In this document: positions 10,109-22,361 of the stretch, one piece after another
How the letters are laid out: each line of letters begins with the position of its first letter
Position numbering within the stretch: the first letter of the stretch is position 1
Notes under the pieces: generated by a model
Database searches by the model: none
Told to the model about the DNA's origin: nothing
What the model saw: the letters and a program-made list of their open reading frames with translations, nothing else
Source: Channallabes apus
Taxonomy: Eukaryota; Chordata; Actinopteri; Siluriformes; Clariidae
Direction: 5' to 3'
Assembly (NCBI GenBank): GCA_030522415.1
Contig: CM060105.1
Span: forward strand, 13,169,206-13,233,205
Length of the DNA stretch: 64,000 nt
Translations under genes and position numbers: made by a program

Positions 10109-11965
10109 ACACGACCAAGAATCTGCTGCTGTGAATGAATTCCAGAAGAAGTTCAGATTAAATCTGATGAAGAAGTTTGAGTGTGTAAATGGAGTGATAA
10201 TAAATCAGGAAAAGCGAACACTCCTGAATGAGATCTACACAGAGCTCTACATCACAGAGGGAGACAGTGGAGACGTCAATAAAGAACATGAGGTGAGACA
10301 GATCGAGGCAGCGTCCAGGAGAAGAACAACAGAGGAAACACCAATCAAATGCAGTGACATCTTTAAGTCCTTATCTGATCAAGACAAACCCATCAGAACT
10401 GTGCTGACAAAGTCCTTATCTAAAAACCCCAAACCCATCAGAACTGTGCTGACAAAGTCCTTATCTAAAAAACCCAAACCCATCAGAACTGTACTGACAA
10501 AGGGAGTCGCTGGCATTGGAAAAACCGTCTCTGTGCAGAAGTTCATTCTGGACTGGGCTGAAGGGAAAACAAATCAGGACGTCCCCCTCATATTTCCACT
10601 TCCTTTCAGAGAGCTGAATCTGATGAAGGAGCAGAAACTGAGTCTGATGGAGCTACTTCATGTCTGTTTTAAGGAAACAAAAGAAACAGAAATGTCCAGT
10701 TTGGAAAAGGTTCTGTTCATTTTTGATGGATTGGACGAGTGTCGTTTCTCTCTGGATTTCCAGAACACAGTGAGTGTGTGTGATGTAACTGAATCAGCAT
10801 CAGTGCCTGTGCTGCTGATAAACCTGATCAAAGGGAATCTGCTTCCCTCTCCTCTCATCTGGATCACCTCCCGACCTGCAGCAGCTGATCAAATCCCCTC
10901 TGAGTGTGTCGGTCGAGTCACAGAGGTACGAGGGTTCAATGACCCACAGAAGGAGGAGTACTTCAGGAAGAGGATCAGTGATCAGAGCCTGGCCAATGAC
11001 ATCATCACACACCTGAAGTCATTAAGAAGCCTCTACATCATGTGTCACATCCCAGTCTTCTGCTGGATCTCAGCTGCTGTTCTAGAGAGAATGTTGGGTG
11101 AAGCAGAGAGAGGAGAGATCCCCAAGACTCTGACTCAAATGTACACACACTTCCTCATCATTCAGATAAATATCATAAGAGAAAAGTACTCAGAGAAGCA
11201 GGAGAGTGATGAAGAAATGCTTCTCAAACTGGGACGACTGGCTTTTCAGCAGCTGGAGAAACACAACCTGATCTTCTATGATGAAGACCTGAGAGAGTGT
11301 GGCATTGATGTGAGAGAAGCAGCAGTGTACTCAGGTGTGTGTACGCAGATCTTCAGAGAGGAGTTTGGGCTTCACCAGAGTAAAGTGTACTGCTTTGTTC
11401 ATCTGAGTATTCAGGAGCATCTCGCAGCTCTGTATGTGCACCTGACATCCGTGAGGGAAAAGAGAAATGTTCTTGACCAGAGGCGGTCCTTTAATACAAT
11501 CTCAGATGTCCACATTAGTGCTGTACATCAGGCCTTAAACAGTAAGACTGGACATCTGGATCTTTTCCTCCGCTTTCTTCTGGGTCTCTCACTGGAGTCC
11601 AATCAGAAACTCTTACATGACTTAGTAACACAGACAGGAAGTAGCTCACAGAGCAAAGAGGAAACAGTTCAGTACATTAAGGAGAAGATCAGTGGAGATC
11701 TTCCTACAGAGAAATCCATCAATCTGTTCCACTGTCTGAATGAACTGGGTGATGATTCTCTAGTGGAGGAAATCCAACACTACCTGAAATCTGGAAAACA
11801 AAGTAAACTCTCTCCTTCACAGTGGTCTGCTCTGGTGTTTGTGTTACTGACATCAGCAGAGGATCTGGAGGAATTTGACCTGAATAAATATTTCAGTCCA
11901 GAGAAGATAACAGATGATGTTCTTGTGAGGGTGATGCCTGTGATTGCAGCATCCAGAAAAGCAAC
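10109..11965 (+). CDS. NLR gene, FISNA-NACHT exon (NLRC3-like)
   Basis: A 1,857-base exon from CACAG|ACACG to CAAC|GTAAGT, encoding about 619 residues. The FISNA domain ([18 protein letters not shown] onwards) is followed by the NACHT ATPase: P-loop GVAGIGKT at about residue 133, Walker [13 protein letters not shown] at about 203, a sensor-type block [12 protein letters not shown], the [13 protein letters not shown] motif, then the winged-helix/HD2 part with [13 protein letters not shown]. These proteins are cytosolic pattern sensors or regulators of innate signalling that assemble through NACHT. A triplicated 45-base unit lies just before the P-loop (10368-10502). No stop or frameshift. Intron phases match neighbouring exons. 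Confidence 0.92.
10368..10502 (+). repeat. In-frame 3 x 45-base repeat before the NACHT P-loop
   Basis: Three 15-codon units at 10368-10412, 10413-10457 and 10458-10502 each encode a version of [15 protein letters not shown]. The third runs straight into GVAGIGKT. Relatives usually have a single [17 protein letters not shown], so two units look like extra copies. Units 2 and 3 are nearly identical in DNA, which suggests recent slippage or unequal exchange. Confidence 0.9.
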
Positions 11966-12654
11966 GTAAGTAAATCTGTATAAATCTGTTCTACTGTAGA
12001 AAGAGAGAAACTGAAAACACTTTGATTTACTTTAAGATGTTTTGAGCTTCAGGTGATACAGAGTGGTGTTAATGTGAATAAATAAATAGTTACATCAGAG
12101 AATAATGATCATGTGAACAAATGAATAAAACTGAAGGGCAGATATTAAATGTGTGGAAGACAGTTTCTGTCAGTTGAAGTGAAAAACACTTTTTAACTCT
12201 TACATTAATGTCTTGTTGCCTGAAATAATGAGAAACATTATTGATATTCTGATTTTGTTTGACAGTAAATTTATTCCGGATATTTAATTTCATTTAAACT
12301 TTCTTTTATTTATTTGTTTTCACATTCACAAATGTGTGTTAGACTAGTGCACTAGTGCAGTTATACACACACTGAGCCGATTTCATTGTTATTAGTAAAA
12401 CATTCCTGCTATTATATCTATATAGAAGGATTGTAATTGATGTGAGGGGTTGCCAGGTTGTTGCCTATAACACTGTGACCATGTGTGTGCGGATAAAACA
12501 CTTTTTATTTTGTGTCTGGATGCGTGTGTACAGCGTGTGTACTGTTTCTTATAACACACGTGTGCGCATGTAAAGCAAAAGCAAGTCTCAGAAGGTTAAA
12601 GATCCTTTTTCTCTCTCTGTATCAGCCTGCATTTTGTCAATGGACCCCATGCCC

Positions 12655-12723
<69 letters not shown>

Positions 12724-12898
12724 CACTGTTAGCCTGTTAGCTAATGCTAGGTACTGTATCTACATAAACATCCTCCTGCACTGGGCTGGTTATCATTTCA
12801 GTAGCTCGCTAATTACAGAACAAATCTAATGAAATGTTTTTTTTTTCCATCAGACTCTCACTTCCCAATCTGTCTGAATCTTAAGCTCCATGTTTATA

Positions 12899-12953
<55 letters not shown>

Positions 12954-13171
12954 TGTGTGTGATGATGATGATGATGAAGCTGAAACTCCCACCAAGTGGA
13001 CTCTGAGCCGCTCTGACTGTGAATTACTATTACAGCATTTATCTGTTTTGTCTAACTGCTGTTTGTGCTTTTGGTGTTTATAAAAATGAGACGGTGCAGT
13101 GAAAGCTTTGAGGATCTGTTTGATCATTTGTACTAGTGTTAGTTCATTATGTCTTATTTTATTTCCTTCAG
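11966..13171 (+). other. NLR intron with two long dinucleotide runs
   Basis: No gene. It holds an (AC)n run at 12657-12719 and a (GT)n run with GTGC variants at 12901-12960 followed by (GAT)n at 12960-12976. The two runs are complementary and could pair as an intronic stem. It ends with TTCCTTCAG before the first LRR exon. Confidence 0.7.
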
Positions 13172-13366
13172 TATCAGGTGTGATAGAATTGAAGAGAGAA
13201 GTGGTAAAGCTCTGGTCTCAGTGCTCAACTCAGAAACCTCCAATCTGAGAGAACTGCATCTGACTGTGAAGACACTCAACCTGACCTGTAATAAACTAAC
13301 AGACTCAGGAGTGAAGCGTCTCTCTGCTGTACTGGAGAATCCTGACTGTAAAGTGGAGACACTGAG
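13172..13366 (+). CDS. NLR gene, LRR exon 1
   Basis: 195 bases between TTCCTTCAG and GTAAGATC. It encodes 65 residues with the NLR ribonuclease-inhibitor-type repeat: a CDRIEERSGKALVSVL helix, LRELHL, then LNLTCNKLTDSGVKRLSAVL and NPDCKVETLR. Phase 2 on both sides lets LRR exons be added or lost without frame damage. Only 16 bases after its donor an L1 element is inserted. Confidence 0.88.
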
Positions 13367-13551
13367 GTAAGATCATCTCTCTAGCGCAATAGGGGGCGCT
13401 AGTGTGCGAGCGTATGGAGTAGACGTGTGTTAACACAGCTCCTCTTCGTGATATTAATAATTTAGTATTACATACCAGATATTTAAAAAAATTTGAGGCC
13501 AGTCAACCAGTTTTACCTCTCTGAATCTCTAAATAATTTGCAGGGTTAGTC

Positions 13552-14427
13552 ATGTCGAAGGCAATTCAGTCTAAACTTACTGCTAGCCATAAAACTAAAG
13601 AGGCTAATGTTAGCTCTCCGTCTGTGGCTAGCAAACTAACCCGCTTGGAGTCTTCTCACTCAGCGGAGATGTCACTGGCCATGTGCAAAGAGCTTTGTAA
13701 AGAGATGTCAGAGGCCATTCTTCGCGGCATTAACGAACGTTTCGACGCATTTGAGGTAAAATTTCAGTCTCTTTTGACCTCTCAAGCTGACCTGGAGTCT
13801 CGGGTAGTCACTCAGGAGCAAGCTGTCAGTGACCATGAAACCCGGATTCAACTTCTGGAAAAGAAATGTTCCGAACTGACCAGCACTAACAAGCAACTGC
13901 AAACTAAAGTTTTCGACTTTAAGTTTTCACGCTCCCGCAGAAACAACATTAAAATTGTGGGCATTCCAGAAGGAGAAGAAAGCGGAAAACCCACAGAATT
14001 TGTCTCCAAGTTGATTTCCAAACTGTTCTCAGCGGAACATTTCCCAAAGCCTGTGTCTATTGACCGTGCTCACCGCTCGCTCCAGCCAAAGCCGGCACCG
14101 GGCGCCAATCCGCGCACTATCATGGCGCGTGTTCATCATTATCAACAGAGGGTACTGATCATTCGCCTCGGTAGACAACAACCTCTGGAATATAACGGGA
14201 AGAGAATCTTCATCTTCCCGGACTACACAAACGAGGTGTTGACGCAGCGCCGCGCTTTTCGTGATGTGCTGCGAGTCCTTCGAGACACAGGCGTCAAACA
14301 CAGCCTACGTTACCCGGCCAAGTTACACATCCATCATCCAAACGGAGCACCCACCATCTTTTCAGATCCAAAAGAGGCAACACGGTTTGTGGAAGAGAAT
14401 TATTCTCGTTCAGAGGTTGTCAAATAA
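13552..14427 (+). CDS. L1 ORF1 protein, RNA-binding chaperone, intact
   Basis: 291 codons. Residues 1-60 are serine/lysine-rich; a coiled coil with heptads (LESRVVTQEQAV, ETRIQLLEKKCSEL) spans about 80-122. The RRM-like middle (NNIKIVGIPEGEESGKPTEF) is followed by the C-terminal domain (IDRAHRSLQPKP, ARVHHYQQRVLIIR, IFIFPDYTNEVLTQRR). This is the Transposase_22-type ORF1p that trimerises and coats L1 RNA. It stays open although ORF2 is broken, which suggests moderate age. Confidence 0.88.
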   Translation: MSKAIQSKLTASHKTKEANVSSPSVASKLTRLESSHSAEMSLAMCKELCKEMSEAILRGINERFDAFEVKFQSLLTSQADLESRVVTQEQAVSDHETRIQLLEKKCSELTSTNKQLQTKVFDFKFSRSRRNNIKIVGIPEGEESGKPTEFVSKLISKLFSAEHFPKPVSIDRAHRSLQPKPAPGANPRTIMARVHHYQQRVLIIRLGRQQPLEYNGKRIFIFPDYTNEVLTQRRAFRDVLRVLRDTGVKHSLRYPAKLHIHHPNGAPTIFSDPKEATRFVEENYSRSEVVK

Positions 14428-15043
14428 TTTTTTTTTTTTTTTTATTATTCGTGGCAAGTAACTGGTTGTGCCAAGTGAATTCTTGAACTGGTTGAACTGG
14501 TCCAATTCATGTTAAAGATGGGAGTCTTAAGTTGAGTCCAACGTAATAATTATAGGCTTTACACTGATGTTTCACAATCTATAGCTTCATAATTTGTGTA
14601 CATCACTGAAGAAGCATCAATATATGTATATATGTGTATTTTTTGTCATAATGTTTTATATCAATATAATTGTTTTCTTTCAGCCAGTAACTTATATTAC
14701 ACTCCCATTATGTTCAGTTATTTTATACTGGTATGTATATAGTTTCTTTTCATCTTCATCGAGAGGTTCTGTTTCTATAGGTGTTTAAGGTAGTTTTTGC
14801 AGTTATTGTTCTTAAGTAGCTCAGTAGCCAATCGCCCAGCAGCTCCTTCTGTTCTGATGAAAAGAGTCGCGCTTTGCCTATGTAGGCTTTTGTTATTGTG
14901 GATATATGTTGTCTTTGTCTTAGAGTTTTTATTTTTATTTTATTTAAATTTTCCTTCTTTCTTTAGTTGCATGATGCTGCCAGGCATTCACCATCATTCT
15001 TATTGTAAGCATGCAATTAATGTAATGTCCTGTCTATCCCTAA

Positions 15044-18000
15044 ATGCACAGGTTTCAACAGGGTGTTAGGGTGGGTAGTCATCATCTCACTTTGGTTTCC
15101 TGGAACGTCAGGGGAATGGGTCATGTTATTAAGAGGGGCAAGGTTTTTAAACACCTTAAGTCCCTTTCAGCAGATATAATTTTTCTAAAAGAAACCCATA
15201 TTAAAACCACAGAACAACGAAGATTAAGATGTAACTGGATTTCACAGGTTTACCAATCACCCTTTACTTCCAAAGCCCGAGGCGTTGCCATTGTCTTTCG
15301 CAAAAATGTTCCCTTTCAGCTTACTAATTTGCGCACAGACCCAAATGGACGATACTGTATATTATTATTTCTGGCAGTATCAACTCAATCCCTGTTACTT
15401 TCCTCAACATATACGGTCCAAATATTGATGACCCATTATTTTTTAAAAAGGTTTTTAATCTGCTTTCAGATGACAATAAAACAAACATTATAATTGGAGG
15501 GGACTTTAATTGTGCTTTGGATCCCTATTTAGACAGATTATCCTCTTGTCCCCCACCCAATATTGCTTCACCTCAAACTTTAAATAATTTAATCAAATCT
15601 AGGAATCTCGTTGACATCTGGAGACTTCAACATCCCACAGATAAAGATTACTCCTACTATTCTCACGTTCATAGATCCTACAGTAGAATCGACTACTTCC
15701 TGGTGGATTCTAATTTAATTAAAAGTGTGAATAACACCAAATATCACAGCATACTTATCTCTGATCATAGTCCCCTTTTAATGTCCATTGATTTTAACCT
15801 TCCCAAACAACACTACTCATGGCGTTTCAACACCTTGTTATTAGCTGACAATAAATTTCGTGAAAGCATGGCAGTGAAGATAAGTGAGTTTATTGAAACA
15901 AACGACACGGGGGAGGTCTCAGATTCAACTCTCTGGGAAACACTTAAGGTGGTAATGCGTGGTCATATAATTTCTTATGAATCTTCTGTTAGAAAGGAAA
16001 GGGACAAGCGTCTAATAGAAATTGAAAGCATCCTTCCCATGCTTGAATCAGCATACCAAATTTCAAAATCCCCATCAGAGTTTAACGAAATTGTGAAGTT
16101 TAAATACGAATATAACTGCATTCTAGGATGTCAGGTTAATAAATCACTTCTTAAACTGAAACAAAAGCAATTTGAATTAGGAGACAAGCCGCAGAAACTG
16201 TTAGCTCAGCAACTTAAAGGCTCTCAAGCTACTAGGTCAATCTATAGAATTAAATCAAATTCAGGTGTTTTGCTTACCAACCCCAAGGACATCAACAACA
16301 GGTTTAGAGAGTTCTATAGTGACCTCTATTCCTCTAAATGTAATGTCACACAATTTGACCTAGATATCTTTTTTGACTCTCTGGATAATCCAAGGCTCAG
16401 CGATTTGGCTAGGGAAGAATTGGACTCTGATTTTACCAAGGAAGAACTACTTTCGGTGATTAAATCATTTCCTTCCGGGAAGGCTGCGGGACCTGATGGA
16501 TTTTCTAGCTAATATTATAAAGCATTTTCAGACTTACTAACTTCATTATTACTCAGAATGATTTGTCATTCCGCAAAAGAGAAGAAATTACCCAAAACCT
16601 TGTACGAGGCCAATGTCTGTCTCTTACTGAAAAAAGGAAAAGAAGACAGTGACCCCGCCAATTATAGGCCAATTGCTCTTCAAAACGTTGACAGAAAAGT
16701 TATCACAAAGGTGCTAGCAAACAGATTGAGTAAATATCTTACATCTATTATTCATCCTGATCAGACTGGGATTATTCCAGGAAGGTTTTCCTTCTTTAAT
16801 GTCAGACGACTACTTAATACAATATACGCAGATCATGGCATGACTAATCAAACAGCTATTGTATCCTTAGATGCACAGAAGGCTTTGGACCAGATAGAAT
16901 GGCCATATATGCTTGAGTCGTTGCGGCGTTTTTGGCATTGGTGAATTATTCATCTCTTGGGTAAAAAGAATTTAGAAAAGTCCAGTATGCTCAATTATAA
17001 CCAACGGTGATAAGTCAGTTTCATTTCCTCTACATCGTTCGGTTCAACAAGGTTGCCCTCTTTCACCTGCTCTTTTTGCTATTGCACTGGAGCCGCTTGT
17101 CTTAAAAATCAGAGGTCACCCTGATATTGAAGGCCTAACAGTGGGTGGCACTGAAACACTGATTAGTTTATACTGTATGCTGACGACATACTGTTATTTA
17201 TCCAAAATGTAGAAAAATCAGTTCCTAATTTGTTGGAATTAATTAATTCATTCGGTAGATTGTCAGGTTATACCATCAACTGGACAAAAAGTGATCTCAT
17301 GCCACTGTCGGGGATCTATAGCCCAGGTTTCCTTGAAAATATATCATTTAAGATAGTAAGCGACCAGATCACTTACCTGGGCTTAAGAATTCCCAAAAAT
17401 CCTAAATTAATATTTAAACTGAATTTTTTAGAGTTCACATCTAGGTTAAAGCAGAATATAGATTGCTGGAAAATTCTCCCTTTGTCTATGATTGGCCGTA
17501 TTAACTCCATTAAAATGGTGTCCCTCCCCAGATTTCTTTATCTTTCTCACATCTGCATTTTTCAAAACCTTGGATTCAGTTATTTTTTCTTATATCTGGA
17601 ATTATAAAACTCCCTGGATATCCAAAGCTCACCTGCAAAAGCCCAAATCTCAGGGTGGGCTTGGCCTTCCAGTGTTTAGACAGTATTATTGGGCTGCTAA
17701 TGCAAGAGCATTAATGTATTGGAACACCTGCAGCACAATGGATCATGCCGCTGATTCTCCTTTATGGGTAAAAATGGAAGCTAACTCAGTTGGTGACTCT
17801 TCCTTACAGGCCTTGCTGTTTTCTAAGCTGGGTAAACCTAACACTCTTGCTAATCTAAATTATACAACAAGAAACTCTCAAGAATTCTCAACCAGATGAA
17901 GAAGGTGCTCAATATCCCAGATACTTCAGTAAGAACCCCTATCTGTTTTAATCATTCTTTCCTGCCACCATGGTCAGACAAATGCTTCAATGCCTGGAGT

Positions 18001-18782
18001 AGGAGTGGACTAACTACCATCCAAGATCTTTATATTAATGGTAAATTTGCCTCCTTTGATCAGATAAGGGAGAAATTCCAGCTTCCCAATTCACATTTTT
18101 TCCGCTATTTACAAGTAAGGGATTATGTCAGAGATAAAATAAAAAACTTTGAAAGTGTACCAATCCAACATCCTTTCATTGACGTCTTGGTGCGTCCTCC
18201 TGACTCCAGACAGTTGTCCTCATTGTTTGTGTCTATTTTCATCAGTCAAATTAAAACACCTACTGATCATCTACGAAAGGCGTGGAGTAGCGAGTTGGGC
18301 ATCAACCTGTCTGAATCCTTGTGGATTGAAATCATGGCCAGAATACATTCTTGTTCCATTAACAGTAGACACCATTTAATTCAGTTTAAAGTTGTACACC
18401 GTCTGAACTACTCAAAGTCTAAACTGCACAAGATTTATCAATCTGTTTCAGCTCAATGTGACAGGTGTAAAATTTCAGAGGGTACCTTGTCACACACTTT
18501 CTGGCACTGTCATGCACTTACAGGATATTGGTCAGACATTTTTCTTGGTTTTCCAAAGCATATGGCAAAGATATTAGTCCTCATGCTGAACAAGCAATCT
18601 TTGGTTGTTCAGAATCAATGCTGCATCTACCTAAAGCCTTACAGAAATCTTTGATGCTTGGTATGAACACCGCCAAAAGGCTAATTTTAACAGACTGGAA
18701 ATCTCACTCTCCGCCATCTTTTCAAAGGTGGATTTTGGAAATGGCGTCTATTATCCGGATGGAAAAATTAAGGTACACATGA
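15044..18782 (+). pseudogene. L1 ORF2 (endonuclease, reverse transcriptase), broken
   Basis: The endonuclease starts LTLVSWNVRGMGHV with FLKETH; its second half (GGDFNCALD, SRIDYFLVDS, ISDHSPLLMS) lies in another frame after a break near 15,400-15,490. The RT follows: GKAAGPDGFSS then an in-frame TAA at 16510-16512, with NYRPIALQN resuming in the same frame. More breaks lie near 16,945 and 17,170, just before the YADD box, and at 17,600 and 17,890. The C-terminus has CDRCKISEGTLSHTFWHC, a cysteine/histidine motif seen in L1 ORF2. Dead copy. Confidence 0.88.
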
Positions 18783-19224
18783 TCCAAATCCTTGGATAAG
18801 TTTTTAGATATTTGGGGTCCGTTTCTTGCCTATCTGGATAAGGACAAAGACAGAAATACTGTTCATATTTAACAGTTTATAACCTAGTGATGCATGTTGT
18901 ACATTTACTGTACCCCCGTGGCAGCTTAGTTATTTATTTTTTAAGTTTTATTTATTTTTTTATTTTTAAGTGTATGTGTGCAATCATTTAATTGTTAGTT
19001 TTGGTGTTTTTTTTTTTTTTTTTTCTTTGTTATTTTTCAGGTGCTGTGTGTAGTAAATGAGTAGTTATGTTTTTGTTAATAATGTAAAATTAATAAATAT
19101 AATTTAAAAAAAAAGATAATCTCTCTGAGTCACAATAAAAGCAGCAGTTAATAGTTTATACAGTGATTTAGTAACTGACATTTTTCTGTAAGAGTACAAC
19201 ATGCAGAACAAAAATATTACTCTC

Positions 19225-19225
<1 letters not shown>

Positions 19226-19266
<41 letters not shown>
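19226..19266 (+). repeat. (TAA)n microsatellite
   Basis: About 13 TAA units in the NLR intron after the L1 element. Confidence 0.9.
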
Positions 19267-19268
<2 letters not shown>

Positions 19269-19580
19269 TAAACAGACGTACAGTTAGATCCATTTTACAG
19301 ACATATCATCTTTAAAGTAAATATTAAACCAGGATGTAATGTTGAAGTGTGTGTTATTGTGTGATATGTAAAATAAAATCATTATTTAAAACCTGCATTT
19401 TCTATTTAATTTGTCTATCTGTGTTTAATATTAAATTGTGCTTATCTGAATCATCTAAGTGTGACAAATATACAAAAAAAGAAAAAACATAAAAAGAAAG
19501 GACAAATAATTTAAAGCACTGTGAATATTAATCCAGGATGTAAATGTGTTGATGAAGTGTGTGTCATTGTGTCTCTGCAG

Positions 19581-19754
19581 GTTGTGTAAGTGTGGTGTCT
19601 CAGATGAAGGCTGTGCTGCTCTGACTTCCGCTCTGAGATCAAACCCCTCACACCTGAGACACCTGGATCTGTCTAATAATAAACTAGGAGACTCAGGAGT
19701 GAAGTGTGTCTCTGCTGTACTGGAGAATCCTGACTGTAAACTGGAGACACTGAG
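19581..19754 (+). CDS. NLR gene, LRR exon 2
   Basis: 174 bases (58 codons) between GTCTCTGCAG and GTAAGATC, phase 2 at both ends. It encodes one NLR-type LRR pair: [37 protein letters not shown], then [16 protein letters not shown]. Nearly identical to the exons at 22188, 35793 and 36800, so it belongs to a recent tandem amplification. Confidence 0.88.
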
Positions 19755-20300
19755 GTAAGATCATCTCTCTGAGAGTCACATGACCTGCTCCTCAGTAAGA
19801 CACATTCTCTAATAGTGAGACTGAAGCAGAGGTTTTAGGTTCATCATCAATGTCCTGAGGAGGAAGATTGTTTCTTTTCACTGCACACTGATGATTTGTC
19901 ACAGAGTCTTTGGGTCAGATGTACGTATGTGAGAAGCTGCAGCACAAAACCTGACTTGATGCGACTGCAGTGTGTCTGAAATGACTGTGAAATTTACTAC
20001 AACACTGTAACTAATCACACAAACTGCAGCTGAGACACAAACTAACTGCACTGTGTGAGCTGCAGGGTTTAAAAGCAGCAGTGACATTCTCAGAGATGAA
20101 CATTAGTTCTGTTACTGAGGATTATTTCAGTACATCTGTGTCTATCTGCTATGAACAGGGTTGCCAGATCTGTGTTACAGAAGCAGTCCAGTGGACAAGC
20201 AGTATTAAACCCATGCAGATTCCCTCATTAGTGTAGAGGATTTATAAACTGTGGCAGTAAAATTCACTTTTTGATCATTAACGACAGTCACATGAGTCTA
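19755..20300 (+). repeat. Duplicated LRR-intron segment, copy 1
   Basis: Almost the same as 35,964-36,470 (GTTTTAGGTTCATCATCAAT, GAAACCTGACTTG-type blocks, GAACAGGGTTGCCAGATC). The duplication therefore took in intron as well as LRR exon. No coding function. Confidence 0.85.
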
Positions 20301-20417
20301 AAAGTCACAAAAGTAACGCTTTAGGCCTGAAATTAGTATAACTTGGTTTAAATTCATGATTGTTTTTCACCCTGATTCAGACTTTTACTTCTTTGATTTT
20401 ACTTCCTTGATTTTGCA

Positions 20418-20950
20418 GTAGGGCTGCGCGATTAATTGAAATCGTATCGAAATCGCGATGTGAATAAACAGAGCGCGAGAACAGGAGACTGAGCTTAGCG
20501 ACAAATAGACTGCAGAAACAGGGACACACACACACGCACACACACACACTAGGGCTGAAACGATTCCTCGAGTAATTCGATTACAAAAAATGATCGAGGC
20601 AAAATCTTCTGCCTCAAAGCTTCTTTTAATTAATTTTAAAAACTTGCGTTATGTTTTTTGCGCAATTATTTGTTTGGTGTGACACAGCGCGCTTCCGGAT
20701 ACAAACCGCCAGTAAACACAGACGAAGAACAAGTGCTTATGTCACCCACAAAGTGGAAGTAGACGCAAACAGTTAGCTGTGTATTGATTTGAGGGAGCGT
20801 TCTGTTGCGGCTACAAAATGGACAGGAGCGATAAATACTGTGCACTAAAATACTGTTAAACAGGGATAAATTCTACAAAACCTAACTTATTACTTTTAAC
20901 TTCTCTTAAAACAGCAATACTTTTGTAGCTCTAGTGCACTTAATGTAGAT
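20418..20950 (+). repeat. Two hAT-type repeat fragments
   Basis: At 20,422 GGGCTGCGCGATTAATTGAA and at 20,552 AGGGCTGAAACGATTCCTCG start two different hAT/MITE ends common in fishes. The second continues for about 400 bases through CGCGCTTCCGGATACAAACC. No transposase frame. Confidence 0.5.
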
Positions 20951-21062
20951 AAATCTCAATAACAGCAGTAATACTTTGGTGTGAGTTAATAATATCTTGG
21001 GATTGGTGAAGGAAAGGAAGACTGTCCAACATGACGGACACGTCCTCTTAACAACAAGTATT

Positions 21063-21150
21063 ACGTCTCACACCTGAGAGAACTAAATGTGAGGAGACTC
21101 AGGAGTGAAGTGTGTCTCTGCTGTACTGGAGAATCCTCACTGGAGCTGAG
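21063..21150 (+). pseudogene. Degenerate LRR exon fragment
   Basis: TCTCACACCTGAGAGAACT followed by GAGACTCAGGAGTGAAGTG and CTGCTGTACTGGAGAATCC matches the second half of the LRR exons with a deletion of the LxLSxN part. It has no acceptor and no ETLR|GTAAGA donor, so it should not be spliced in. Confidence 0.75.
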
Positions 21151-21755
21151 GTTCATGTTCTGGTCTTCTGGTGTAGGACGAACTTCTGCTGCACTTCAGT
21201 CGGCTTTGTAACTTGTGGAGCTCCGGCGCTGCAGCAACGTGGAAAACAGCTGTTTTTGTTTATCGTTAAAGGTGAAAGTAAACTTTTAGGAAGGACACGT
21301 GTGTGATGCTGCTGGGTAACAATGATTGATGTTACACTGATGAGGGATGTGATCCATTGTGTTTTTATTGTCTCTCCATGAGGGTCAAACCAGAGATTGA
21401 CTTTGTAGTCACATCACACCAGAGATCAGCCTGAGAGAGAGAATAAAGGCTGTGGATCCTTTATTTAGTTCACTGTGTGTCATGTACAGTATCTGGTGTT
21501 ACAGTAAAGTACTTTAATAAAGGGCTTCCTCTGGTTTATTCAAGTATCACATGGGGAAAGAGGAAACGCCAGTCATTTATTCTCCTCTAAATAAAAGCTT
21601 TAAACTTTGTATTATTTTAATTTATGATCCTGTTTTCACCATAATTCAGACATTCTATATGTTTTAATAATATAAATCTGTATTGTTATAAATAAAGGCT
21701 GTGGAGGTTCAGGTTTATTGTCCCTGTGTAGTGAAATATAAGTCTAATAGAGAAC

Positions 21756-21802
<47 letters not shown>
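21756..21802 (+). repeat. (CA)n microsatellite
   Basis: An uninterrupted AC run in the NLR intron. Confidence 0.9.
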
Positions 21803-21810
<8 letters not shown>

Positions 21811-22187
21811 TCATGGTCAGTCTATTGGTCTCTGTTTAGCTGCAGCTGCTAAGTTATAAGTTAAAAAGAGAGAAACCAACTCTAACACTCAGTATTATCA
21901 TTATTAATTACACTGTTAATTATAATAATCAGGTGATATTAAATCCGCATGACATTCTGAATAATAAAATCATTTTACAGACACATCATCTTTAAAGTAA
22001 ATATTAAACTAACATGTAATGTTGATGTGTGTGTTATTGTGTGACATCATTATTTAAAAACTGTACTTTGGTTATATTTGTTTAATATTAAGAACATCTG
22101 GATTATTTACGTGTGATGAATCTGTACAAAAAACAGCACTGTAAATATTAATCCAGGATGTAAGTGTGTGTCATTGTGTCTCTGCAG

Positions 22188-22361
22188 GTTGTATCAGTGT
22201 CGTGTCTCAGATGAAGGCTGTGCTGCTCTGACTTCAGCTCTGAGATCAAACCCCTCACACCTGAGACACCTGGATCTGTCCTGGAATAATCTAGGAGACT
22301 CAGGAGTGAAGTGTGTCTCTGCTGTACTGGAGAATCCTGACTGTAAACTGGAGACACTGGG
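22188..22361 (+). CDS. NLR gene, LRR exon 3
   Basis: 174 bases between GTCTCTGCAG and GTAAGATC, phase 2 at both ends. It encodes [37 protein letters not shown] and the [11 protein letters not shown] ending. The last codon gives G where other copies have R or W. Open and correctly spliced by eye. Confidence 0.88.

Larger units (their letters stand above)
13383..19114 (+). mobile_element. Full-length L1-clade LINE with target duplication
   Basis: It is bounded by a 12-base duplication, GATCATCTCTCT (13371-13382) and GATAATCTCTCT (19115-19126, one mismatch), and ends in an A-rich tail. It has a 5' leader of about 170 bases with AGGGGGCGCTAG, ORF1 (13552-14427) and ORF2 (15044-18782). The insertion sits just past the donor of LRR exon 1; the displaced intron (CTCTCTGAGAGTCAC in other LRR introns) resumes after the second duplication. 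ORF2 carries several breaks, so this copy cannot move by itself. Confidence 0.9.
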
